A stretch of 64,000 nucleotides of DNA from Parvibaculaceae bacterium (lineage in GTDB: Bacteria; Pseudomonadota; Alphaproteobacteria; Parvibaculales; Parvibaculaceae): NCBI GenBank assembly GCA_019636015.1, contig JAHBYJ010000002.1, positions 1 to 64,000 of the forward strand, given 5' to 3'. The notes under the pieces are model-generated. The model saw nothing but the letters and a program-made list of their open reading frames with translations. It made no database searches and was not told the origin of the DNA. Every line of letters starts with the position of its first letter. Position 1 is the stretch's first letter. Positions 39,855-46,913 of the stretch are shown one piece after another. Both the position numbers and the translations under genes were made by a program.

Positions 39855-42227
39855 TCAGGCTCTCGCACTTGTCTCCGTTTCGAGGTGCAAGCGGATCACC
39901 GGATCGTCTTCAAGCGCGCGGAACGTCTCGCGCTGGATGTCGTTGAGCTGGTCGGGGTTGCGCCGTGCCCACTGGAACCACGTCCAGTCGTCAGTGAAGC
40001 GCGCCTGGTCTTCCGCCGTATCGCGGGCAGGCATGTCGATCACGAGCGCATCGCGCGCCGCCGCAGCAAGCGCCTCGTCGTCGTCGCTGAGGGCGGGCAT
40101 GGCCGGCATCGGATCGTCGATCGCGCGCGCCGCTTCCGCCGCCGCTTCGAGCGCGGGCGTGACGTGCGGTGTCGAGGGCCGCGCAAAGGCGATGACCGTC
40201 TCGGCCTCCGCCTTGCGGCGCTGGTCTTCGGCGATCTCGTCAGCGATGTTGTGGACGCGCTGGTCCCGCTTGCGCCGTTTCATCTCGTCACGCAGCTCGC
40301 GAAGATCGTCGCGCTGGATTTGCTTGGCCCGCGAGGCAACCTCGCGCCGGTCGATGCCGGTGCGCTCTGGTGCTTCCGCCACGCAGATGAATTTCATGTC
40401 CGGCGTGTAGACGACGATGCGGCCCATATCCTCGGGATCGAGCCGGACATGCACACGCTCGCCGACAAAGGCGCCAAGCTCCGGGGCGATGAAATGCGTA
40501 TTCTCGACGCGGATGCCCTTTTTCTGGACTGTCCGCCCGCCCGTGGTGTCCGGCGCTTCGGCCAGCAGCATGTCGAGCGCGCGATCGTCCTCGATCATCC
40601 GCACTTCGCCGAGCCAGCCGGCCGCCTGCAGAAGCGGCGAGGCCTTGAGCGCGTTGTGGCGCCGCCGGTGATACTCATGCGCTAGCCAGTTATCGATCCG
40701 CGCCTGCAGCTCTTCTGCCGTGATCTCGGCCGATATCACCTTGTCGGCTTCGCCAAGCCGTTGCGAGAAAGCGCGGCTTGCCTCGATACCCTTGCGCTGT
40801 TCGACATTGTGTCCGACGAAGCCGGGCAGCATCGAGACGAGCTCGTGTTGCAGCGTCTGGAAGAAGCGTTCGACGTGAGGCTTGCCTTCCGGCGTGAAGG
40901 GCGGGCAGAAGCGCTGCTCGATGCCGAGCGCACCAAGAGCGCGGGCGACATGCGCGGACGCAAAGTCCTTGCCGTTGTCCATCTTGATGATGTCGGGCAC
41001 GCCGAACTGCTTGATCGCGCGACGGATGACGAGCGTCGCGGCGGTCGCTTTCGGCGTCGGCGTCACCAGCACATTGGCCTTGCGCGAATAGACATCGACG
41101 ACCGCGACCAGCGTGTGCCGGCGCTTCCCGCTCTCGGTCGTCGGATCGAGCAATTCGAGGTCCGCCGGCGAGGCGTCGATTTCCCAAACGGCGTTGAGCG
41201 CGGTGGCGGCCGCGCTCTGCGAGCCGAAGGCGACGAGGCGGAGGTTCTTGTGCTGATCCGGGTTCTGCGCCTGCAGGAAGGCGTTCGCGTGGACCTCGCG
41301 GGCCTGCGCCATGAAGCGCTGCACCGTGCGCTTCGGAATGTCCTTGCCGAAGCGGGCCGAGATCGCCTGGACAAGCTGCGTTGCGATCAGGTGAGGCCGC
41401 GCCGCCATATTGGCGATGCAGAAATCGCGCAGCATCGGGTCGCCCTCGATCTGACCTTTCCCTTTGCGGTTGCCATACTTGCCGCCGAGCCGCTTTGCGC
41501 CTTCGCGCATAACCTGGGCTTGCCAGCGCTGCAGCGAGCCGACCGAGACCTTGCCGACCTCCTCTTGCACCCATGCTTCAACGGGGATTGCACCGCGATT
41601 GAAGAGGCTGCTGAAAGCCTGCCGCGCCAGCACCATCGACAGCCCGCCCTCTTCCTTGAAGGTGGCGAGCAGGTTGATGACGACGAGGCGCGCTGCAGCA
41701 CGGCGCGCTGCCTTGCCTGTCGGGATAGAAACCGCTCTCGCCGCCGTGGCACGGGCGCGAGTACACAGCGCCGGATCGTCGGCGAGAGCGGCCCCATGCG
41801 CTGCTGGCTGGGGGGAGGCCAGCGCGCGTGAAGAAGCGTGTCCCGCTACGGGGTCAACAGCTTGAGGGATGCTGACTGTCGCGGGACGCGCCGTCGCCAG
41901 GATCGAGGAGGACCCGTTTGGCGACATGCCGGCAGGGCCGGCATTGGAATGGGGTGCGGTCTCTTCGGGGAGGGAGGATGAAGAGACCGCCATCGGCGAC
42001 GGGGAGGAGTTCGGCACCGATGTTTCGCTAAGTGAGCGCAGCGCGAGATCGATCCGCGCGGCCTCGGGCAATGACGTGATGTGATATTCGCGTCCACCGC
42101 CGCGACCCTCGCGAGGCCGCGCCCGCCAGCCCTCACGCTCGGCTTGGCGGAATATGTCGGCGCGATCGCTGCAGATTGCGTCGAGCTTCAGCGCGGCAAG
42201 CTCCTGCGCGGTGAACCACTCCTTCAT
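39855..42227 (-). CDS. MuA-like DDE transposase
   Basis: 790 residues. The start is ATG 42227 behind GAGGTG. The N-terminal winged-helix end-binding domain (MKEWFTAQELAALKLDAICSDRADIFRQAEREGWR) matches MuA I-alpha, and RWQAQVMREGAKRLGGKYG lies before the integrase core. Catalytic residues: Asp351 (WEIDAS), Asp417 (KMDNGK) and Glu453 (HVERFF), a D,D-35-E triad. The Mu-type C-terminal domain follows. Insertion with a 5-base duplication agrees. Confidence 0.95.
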   Translation of the reverse strand: MKEWFTAQELAALKLDAICSDRADIFRQAEREGWRARPREGRGGGREYHITSLPEAARIDLALRSLSETSVPNSSPSPMAVSSSSLPEETAPHSNAGPAGMSPNGSSSILATARPATVSIPQAVDPVAGHASSRALASPQPAAHGAALADDPALCTRARATAARAVSIPTGKAARRAAARLVVINLLATFKEEGGLSMVLARQAFSSLFNRGAIPVEAWVQEEVGKVSVGSLQRWQAQVMREGAKRLGGKYGNRKGKGQIEGDPMLRDFCIANMAARPHLIATQLVQAISARFGKDIPKRTVQRFMAQAREVHANAFLQAQNPDQHKNLRLVAFGSQSAAATALNAVWEIDASPADLELLDPTTESGKRRHTLVAVVDVYSRKANVLVTPTPKATAATLVIRRAIKQFGVPDIIKMDNGKDFASAHVARALGALGIEQRFCPPFTPEGKPHVERFFQTLQHELVSMLPGFVGHNVEQRKGIEASRAFSQRLGEADKVISAEITAEELQARIDNWLAHEYHRRRHNALKASPLLQAAGWLGEVRMIEDDRALDMLLAEAPDTTGGRTVQKKGIRVENTHFIAPELGAFVGERVHVRLDPEDMGRIVVYTPDMKFICVAEAPERTGIDRREVASRAKQIQRDDLRELRDEMKRRKRDQRVHNIADEIAEDQRRKAEAETVIAFARPSTPHVTPALEAAAEAARAIDDPMPAMPALSDDDEALAAAARDALVIDMPARDTAEDQARFTDDWTWFQWARRNPDQLNDIQRETFRALEDDPVIRLHLETETSARA

Positions 42228-42353
42228 GCGCGCACCTCGCGCGCAGGAAGAAGCCCGGAAATGTCCGCGGCCGGACGGAACGCAACAAGCCCGGCCGCGC
42301 CTTCCCCTATACTCAGAGAACCACCAGTGAGTCGGGAGAAGAGGGAGAGGGAG

Positions 42354-42731
42354 ATGGAGATCGACATCAGAGCGGAGCGCGTGAGCCGCATCCTGGGCGC
42401 GTGGGCTGACCGTCGCATCCGGCCACACTGCGCACCATCGAGCGAACCACTGGACTTCTCGCAGGAACCGGCTGCGACGAGGCTCCTGCTCGATTTGGCA
42501 GGCGACCCGGAGGCTGACTTGTCAGCGGTCCCGGGGGCTGTGCTTCGCATCGTATGGGCCCGCGTCTTGTTCGGCGCCGGCGTCGCGAAGATGATGCCTG
42601 ACACAGTCATGCTGAAGGCCCCTTTCGGGATTTCAGATGACGAACTGCTGCCGCATTTAATTCGGGACGTACTTGCTCAAACGACGCTCCCGACTGAATG
42701 GCGGCGAGAACAATGGCGCCGACTTCAGTGA
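42354..42731 (+). CDS. Unrecognised plus-strand gene between ner and the transposase
   Basis: 125 residues, MEIDIRAERVSRILGAWADRRIRPHC..., with ATRLLLDLAGDPEADLSAVP and FGISDDELLPHLIRDVLAQT, compact helical composition. A very strong ribosome site (GAGGGAGAGGGAG) precedes the ATG and TATACT lies about 45 bases upstream. It runs opposite to the early transcript that must cross it from ner to the transposase. No family known to me. Confidence 0.65.
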   Translation: MEIDIRAERVSRILGAWADRRIRPHCAPSSEPLDFSQEPAATRLLLDLAGDPEADLSAVPGAVLRIVWARVLFGAGVAKMMPDTVMLKAPFGISDDELLPHLIRDVLAQTTLPTEWRREQWRRLQ

Positions 42732-42785
42732 CGAAGGCAGGCGGCACACACAAGGCGCTCCAGCATCTCGCTCCCCCCGCCTTGC

Positions 42786-43067
42786 TCATGCCGCGTCCCT
42801 CGACTTCTGGTCGCGCTCCTGATGGATGCGGCGACCCTTGCCGTCGAAGCGTTCGGGGAAAAGCTCTTGGACGCGCATGCCGAGCGCATCGGCCAGAGCG
42901 CGCTCAAGCTCGGCGCTCGGCTGATACATCGCCTGCCGGGCTGCGAACCGGGACTTGCCGAGCTTCCGGCTGATCGAGGCGAATGACTCGCCGCGAAGCC
43001 GCAATTGCCCTAAAACCCAGACAGCTCGTTCGTGAGGTTCCGTAGGCACTGTTTTCTGTGTGTTCAT
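42786..43067 (-). CDS. Ner-like early regulator
   Basis: 93 residues from MNTQKTVPTEPHERAVWVLGQLRLRGESF; ATGs at 43073 and 43079 are alternatives. The helix-turn-helix SFASISRKLGKSRFAARQAMYQPS and the ending LGMRVQELFPERFDGKGRR are the Ner/Nlp family signature. It turns down early transcription and opposes the repressor. First gene leftward from the switch region. Confidence 0.88.
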   Translation of the reverse strand: MNTQKTVPTEPHERAVWVLGQLRLRGESFASISRKLGKSRFAARQAMYQPSAELERALADALGMRVQELFPERFDGKGRRIHQERDQKSRDAA

Positions 43068-43111
43068 ACCCATGTGCATTATCAGATACACAAAAATAAT
43101 GCCGATCCAAG

Positions 43112-43141
43112 CTATTTTTGTGGCGTTAACCACAAAAATAG
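43112..43141. promoter_or_regulatory. Switch-region operator dyad
   Basis: Perfect 12-base inverted repeat, CTATTTTTGTGG (43112-43123) and CCACAAAAATAG (43130-43141), around a 6-base centre. Further half-sites occur at about 43089-43101 (ACACAAAAATAAT) and about 43193-43205 (TATATTTTTGGTG). The region 43068-43226 is strikingly AT-rich compared with its surroundings and separates divergent ner and repressor genes. Expected operators for the repressor and/or Ner. Confidence 0.75.
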
Positions 43142-43226
43142 AAACCTCTTGCCACATCAATGGGTTAAGTGGTCCGATTTTTATGCACGGGAAGTATATT
43201 TTTGGTGACGGACCGGGGGAGGGCTC

Positions 43227-43934
43227 GTGACAACGCTTGGGGAGCGGTTCGAACTCGTCCGAAAGCACCTCGGCGGATCGCAGCGCGCGGTGGCGGAAAT
43301 GGTTTCCGTCTCGAAGAACACTTGGCAGAGATACGAGAAGGGAGACGTGCCGACAGGCGCCACGCTACTTGCTCTAGCGGCGCACGGCATAAACACTGAT
43401 TGGCTGCTGACCGGAGAGGGCACAATGCTTCGCGGAGCATTGGAAAGAGAGGCCGCAAGCGGCTTCAGCGACCTTCCACCCGCAGAGCTGGAAGGCAGCG
43501 GCTTTGATCGGGGCGGCTTTGTCCGCATCCCGCGTTACGACGTGAAGGTAGGCGCAGGAGGCGGCACCTTTTATGAGGAGCAGAACCTCTTGGGCGGCGT
43601 GGCCTTCAGCCGCGAATGGCTCCATAGAGCCTTGCGGGCGAACCCGGCGGACCTGATGATCGTCGAAGCGGCCGGCGACTCCATGCCGGGCATCGCGGAT
43701 GATGGAGCGCTGTTGTTGCTGGACAAGAGCGACCCGGTATTCCGGGGCGATGGTGCCTATGTCTTCGTGGTGGATGGGCTCTTGCTGGTGAAGAACCTGC
43801 GGCTCCTGCTGGATGGCTCGCTGGAGGTGACGAGCGGCGATGATCACCAGTCCACCAGGGAGGTGATCGCGCGCCGCGACCTTGATAAGGTCAGGATCGT
43901 GGGAAGGGTAATCTGGAAGGCCGGCAGGGCCTGA
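43227..43934 (+). CDS. LexA-type (S24) phage repressor
   Basis: 235 residues, GTG start behind GGGGGAGGG. Residues 1-65 are an XRE helix-turn-helix (GSQRAVAEMVSVSKNTWQRYEKGDVPTGATLLALA). The C-terminal S24 domain has Ser152 (EAAGDSMPGI) and Lys189 (LLLVKNLRL), so RecA-stimulated self-cleavage is expected; A110-G111 is a candidate cleavage bond. It keeps the prophage silent and would be released by the SOS response. Mu itself uses a different repressor type. Confidence 0.9.
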   Translation: MTTLGERFELVRKHLGGSQRAVAEMVSVSKNTWQRYEKGDVPTGATLLALAAHGINTDWLLTGEGTMLRGALEREAASGFSDLPPAELEGSGFDRGGFVRIPRYDVKVGAGGGTFYEEQNLLGGVAFSREWLHRALRANPADLMIVEAAGDSMPGIADDGALLLLDKSDPVFRGDGAYVFVVDGLLLVKNLRLLLDGSLEVTSGDDHQSTREVIARRDLDKVRIVGRVIWKAGRA

Positions 43935-43944
43935 GGGGGAAGAG

Positions 43945-44217
43945 ATGTCCGAAGCAGTTCAGCAGTCCGAGCGCCGCAAACACTGGCGCGATGCAGCTAT
44001 GTGGATTATCGGAATTCCGCTGTTCCTATTCATCATCATCGTTATTGCAGAAGGGCCGAAGACCCAGATTGAGATCGACACGGAGCAGTGCATCCGGGAA
44101 AAGGGTTTCGGGAATTGGCGGGGGTCACTCGGCATATCTCTGGAGCAGTTCTGCAAGGCCTCCGCCCAGTACAAGGCCATCCTGCAGCACCGCCGCGACC
44201 ATCCGGAGCTGTATTAA
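43945..44217 (+). CDS. Small membrane protein next to the repressor
   Basis: 90 residues. A basic start (SERRKHWRDAAMW), one transmembrane segment (about 18-36, AMWIIGIPLFLFIIIVIAEG), then a polar tail with two cysteines (TEQCIREKGFG, LEQFCKAS). RBS GGGGGAAGAG. Ten bases after the repressor stop, so expressed in the lysogen; candidate superinfection-exclusion or other lysogenic accessory protein. No family recognised. Confidence 0.6.
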   Translation: MSEAVQQSERRKHWRDAAMWIIGIPLFLFIIIVIAEGPKTQIEIDTEQCIREKGFGNWRGSLGISLEQFCKASAQYKAILQHRRDHPELY

Positions 44218-44541
44218 GCCCCCACAACTTCGTCCCATCCGGATGATCATTTTTGGCGGATTTCTGGGGTTTCCTGCCTGTGGGCAGGGTCCACAACTTC
44301 GCGCCAGATGGATTGATTTCCTTAGCCGCGCAAAAATGGGCTAAGTCGTTGCGGCGGCGCGTGTTTCGGGTGATTTCCATCTGGCGCGCCGTCCGGCCCT
44401 GCGGCCGCCACCGGGAATGTTTCACGCGAAACCATGTGGCGCGGCGATTTTTCGCCCGATGCCCCTAAATCCCGGCAAATACTACGAAATCCCGCCTAAT
44501 CCCGGAATTCCCCGCCTCCTCAAACCATCTGGCACAGCACA
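44218..44541. other. Gene-free prophage right terminus with transposase-binding motifs
   Basis: Phage end next to the repressor. Cores of the 11-base motif: GCGCCAGATGG at 44301-44311 in plus orientation; inverted copies at 44377-44387 (GCGCCAGATGG), 44432-44442 (GCGCCACATGG) and 44525-44535 (GTGCCAGATGG). A degenerate copy with the same CCACAACTTCG flank may lie at about 44231. A six-base-stem hairpin occurs at 44273-44288. The last three bases are ACA. No gene is visible. Confidence 0.8.
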
Positions 44542-44556
44542 ATCAGGGCGAAGCGT
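44542..44556. repeat. Target-site duplication and right arm of palindrome
   Basis: ATCAG (44542-44546) repeats 2447-2451 and marks the right boundary of the prophage. The following GGCGAAGCGT (44547-44556) completes the 17-base arm whose partner begins at the tRNA end (2401). Confidence 0.93.
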
Positions 44557-44597
44557 GCCCGGCGAAGCCGCCAGGCGAAGACGGGCGGGAGCAGCGA

Positions 44598-44860
44598 ATG
44601 TGGTACGTCTACATCATCCGCAGCGTTAACTTTCCCAGTCAGGAATATACCGGCATGTCTACCGACCTCCGGCAGCGCATGACGGATCACAATGCCGGAA
44701 AATCTCCACACACATCAAAATATGCCCCGTGGGATTTGGTGTGGTACTGCACGTTTCCAGAGAAGCACACAGCCCTCGCCTTCGAGAAATATCTCAAATG
44801 CATTCCGGCCGGGCCTTTGCCAGCAAGCGGCTCAAAATCACGCAAACGGATCATCCTTAG
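44598..44860 (+). pseudogene. GIY-YIG nuclease gene with a frameshift
   Basis: MWYVYIIRSVNFPSQEYTGM, then STDLRQRMTDHNAGKSPHTSKYAPW and FEKYLK are the standard UPF0213/GIY-YIG nuclease layout. After FEKYLKC (about 44801) the reading frame is lost. One base earlier in phase, the sequence continues HSGRAFASKRLKITQTDHP and stops at 44858-44860, exactly the conserved ending of the family. A single-base deletion near 44799-44801 is the simplest cause. The open frame as it stands runs on to 44951 through the repeat and terminator, adding unrelated sequence. Confidence 0.85.
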
Positions 44861-44910
44861 GGCTACGCGTGGCGCAGCCACGAGGAGACCATTAGGACGA
44901 AGCGTGCCCG
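44851..44910. repeat. Second copy of the tRNA/GIY-YIG palindromic repeat
   Basis: 33 bases (44860-44892) are identical to 2416-2448, followed by TTAGGACGAAGCGTGCCCG-like sequence equivalent to the right arm of the first copy. It begins inside the original 3' end of the GIY-YIG gene and supplies part of its TAG stop. The inner hairpin CGTGGC-GCA-GCCACG is conserved; the outer arms pair less well than in copy one. Confidence 0.88.
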
Positions 44911-44912
44911 TC

Positions 44913-44939
44913 AAAAAGCCGCCCCGACGGGCGGCTTTT
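44913..44939. terminator. Rho-independent terminator (bidirectional)
   Basis: AAAAAGCCGCCC - GAC - GGGCGGCTTTT: a nine-pair GC stem flanked by A-run and T-run. It stands between the GIY-YIG remnant and the convergent Rap1a-like gene, so can serve both. Confidence 0.85.
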
Positions 44940-44962
44940 CCTTTCGGGTAACGGTCCGAAGC

Positions 44963-45382
44963 CTATTCCGGGCAGGGATAGTTTTCCGCGAGCGTACGCG
45001 CGCCCATTTCAAAGGCCGACCGCTGATAAAGCTCGGAATGACCCGGCGCAAATTCCGTCACCTGCTTTGCGAACTCCTCGAAGGTGAGCCGGTCCGGCAG
45101 GCGGAAACAGACTTCCTCGTCCATGTTCTCTCCGAGGCGCCGCACGACCATCGGCGCACCCTTGTCCACCGAGGCGTAGACACCGGCAACAAGTCCTGCA
45201 AGGAACTGGTGGCAGGACGCACGTGCGATCCGGTCCTCGACATCCTGACTTGTGCCGAGAGCGACCGTACAAGCGGAGACGAGCTCCGCGCCGGTCGTGA
45301 TGCGCGGCATTTGCGCGAGGGCAGCGCCTGCCGGCATCATCACGGCGATGAGGCTCGCGGCAAGAAATCCTCTGACTGTCAT
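44963..45382 (-). CDS. Secreted Rap1a/Tai-like protein (copy 1)
   Basis: 139 residues from ATG 45382, preceded by GAGGAGGAAA. Sec signal peptide (FLAASLIAVMMPAGAALA, cut near 24). The mature part has TGAELVSACTVALGT, SCHQFLAGLVAGVY, EEVCFRLP and ends ENYPCPE, with four conserved Cys, the pattern of Rap1a/Tai-type immunity proteins. Immunity function is by family name; here no T6SS effector is seen nearby. About 30 percent of the pattern is shared with the paralogue at 48279. Confidence 0.75.
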   Translation of the reverse strand: MTVRGFLAASLIAVMMPAGAALAQMPRITTGAELVSACTVALGTSQDVEDRIARASCHQFLAGLVAGVYASVDKGAPMVVRRLGENMDEEVCFRLPDRLTFEEFAKQVTEFAPGHSELYQRSAFEMGARTLAENYPCPE

Positions 45383-45540
45383 GGCTTTCCTCCTCTTCAT
45401 CGTTGGCGGAATCATCGTTGCACGGATGGCGGCGAATGGCGAACCGGACAGCCTGCCGCGCGTCCTTTCGGCGCAGCCCCGCTAGCCTCTACCCCTCGCA
45501 ATGAGTTAAAGAGAAGGGCTTTCCCCTGGGAGACCCTTTC

Positions 45541-46911
45541 ATGCCCATGCCGACGGAAATCCGGCAGCGCGCCGAAGCCCTGATTGCCGCCGAAAAGACC
45601 CGCTATGCCGAGCTCCACCCCCGCTCGAAGCAGATGGCGGCGGAAGCAGGCGCGCATTTCCCGGGCGGCGTACCGCTGCACTGGATGCTCGATTGGGAAA
45701 CGCCCTTCCCGCTTTTCGTTCGCAGCGCGAAAGGCTCGACCGTCACCGACATCGACGGCAACACCTATAGCGATTTCTGCCTCGGCGACACCGGCGCCAT
45801 GTTCGGACACTCGCCCGAGCCGGTCGCACGGGCGATTGCGGTACAGGCGGCGCAGGGCCTCACCGCCATGCTCCCCTCCGAACTCACGGCGCAGGTGGGC
45901 CGCCTTCTCGCCACCCGCTTCGGCCTTCCTTACTGGCAGGTGACGGCAACGGCGTCCGACGCGAACCGGGCGGTCGTGCGCTGGGCCCGCGCGCTGACGG
46001 GACGGCGAAAGGTGCTCGTCTTCGACGGCTGCTACCACGGGCAGGTGGAAGACGCATTCGTGAAGCTCGAAGGCGGTGCCACAAGAATGAAACCGAGCCT
46101 GCTCGGTCAGGTGGTGGATATCGCCGAAAACAGCATCGCCGCTCCCTTCAACGATCTTGAAGCCGTGGAAGCCTTGCTCGCGCAGGAAGACATCGCACTG
46201 GTGCTGACCGAGCCGGCGCTCACCAACACGGCCATGGTGCTGCCGAGAGAAGGCTTCATCGAAGGGCTCATCGCCGCCGCACGCCGCCACGGCACGCTCG
46301 TCTGCATCGACGAAACCCATACGATCTCGACAGGTCCCGGCGGCTTCACCCGCGCACGAAACATCGATCCGGATTTTTTCGTGCTCGGCAAGCCGGTGGC
46401 GGGCGGCCTTCCCGCCGCCGTTTTCGGCTTCACGGAAAAGGTCGAAGCGGAAATGAACCGTGTCCTCGAAACGAAGACGCCCGGTTATTCCGGTATCGGC
46501 ACCACGCTGTCGGGCAACATGCTCGCGCTGGCGGCCATGCGCGCCTGCCTCGAAGAAGTGATGACGCCGGAAAACTACGCCCATATGACGAAGCTCGCCG
46601 AAAAGCTCGCCGAGGGGCTGCGCCGCGAGGTGACGCGCCATCATCTTCCATGGACGGTGACGCAGATCGGCGCGCGCGCCGAACTCGTCTTCTCGAGGCG
46701 TCCGCTCGAAAGCGGCGCGGAAGCCGCTGCCGCCATCGATCACACGGTCGAACGTGCCATCCACCTCTTTCTTCTCAACCGGAATGTGCTCGTGACGCCG
46801 TTCCACAACATGACCCTTGTCGCGCCTTCGACGACGGAGGCCGATGTCGAAAAACTCGTCGCCGGTTTCGGCGCTGCGCTCGATGCGCTTTGCGGCAAGG
46901 AAGGACACTGA
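45541..46911 (+). CDS. Class III PLP-dependent aminotransferase
   Basis: 456 residues. It has the class III markers DGCYHGQ (about 160), CIDETHT (about 258-264) and the PLP lysine in VLGKPVAGGLPAAVFG (about 281). Closest in feel to glutamate-1-semialdehyde/omega-amino transaminases: a mobile N-terminal part (HFPGGVPLHWMLDW) similar to GSA family. GGGAGA precedes the ATG. Two bases from the glutamine-synthetase-like gene, so likely in one pathway for a small amine or amino acid. Confidence 0.85.
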   Translation: MPMPTEIRQRAEALIAAEKTRYAELHPRSKQMAAEAGAHFPGGVPLHWMLDWETPFPLFVRSAKGSTVTDIDGNTYSDFCLGDTGAMFGHSPEPVARAIAVQAAQGLTAMLPSELTAQVGRLLATRFGLPYWQVTATASDANRAVVRWARALTGRRKVLVFDGCYHGQVEDAFVKLEGGATRMKPSLLGQVVDIAENSIAAPFNDLEAVEALLAQEDIALVLTEPALTNTAMVLPREGFIEGLIAAARRHGTLVCIDETHTISTGPGGFTRARNIDPDFFVLGKPVAGGLPAAVFGFTEKVEAEMNRVLETKTPGYSGIGTTLSGNMLALAAMRACLEEVMTPENYAHMTKLAEKLAEGLRREVTRHHLPWTVTQIGARAELVFSRRPLESGAEAAAAIDHTVERAIHLFLLNRNVLVTPFHNMTLVAPSTTEADVEKLVAGFGAALDALCGKEGH

Positions 46912-46913
46912 CC

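Larger units (their letters stand above)
2452..44541 (-). mobile_element. Complete Mu-like transposable siphoviral prophage
   Basis: 42,090-base prophage bounded by a 5-base direct repeat (ATCAG at 2447-2451 and 44542-44546), the duplication length made by Mu. The left end begins TGTAGCGCGCCACATGG; the right end, read inward on the other strand, begins TGTGCTGTGCCAGATGG, and both continue TTTGAGG. Gene content runs from repressor and transposase (right) to structural and modification genes (left). Head genes are Mu-type, while tail genes are lambda-like with a long tape measure, as in RcapMu, B3 and D3112. All expected modules are present and apparently intact: transposition, activation, lysis, head, tail and DNA modification. 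The minus strand is given because most genes run that way. Confidence 0.95.

Noticed and set aside
42511-42524. Dyad GCTGACTTGTCAGC as a third late-activator site
   Set aside because: Arm spacing is two bases shorter than in the two late dyads and it lies inside a coding region on the other strand.
44418-44433. parS-like sequence TGTTTCACGCGAAACC
   Set aside because: It is two bases off the parS consensus and overlaps the flank of a transposase-binding motif at the phage end, so a segregation site is not needed to explain it.
45381-45485. Short hydrophobic plus-strand frame MAFLLFIVGGIIVARM
   Set aside because: No ribosome site precedes it and it begins on the reverse of the Rap1a-like gene start; probably chance.
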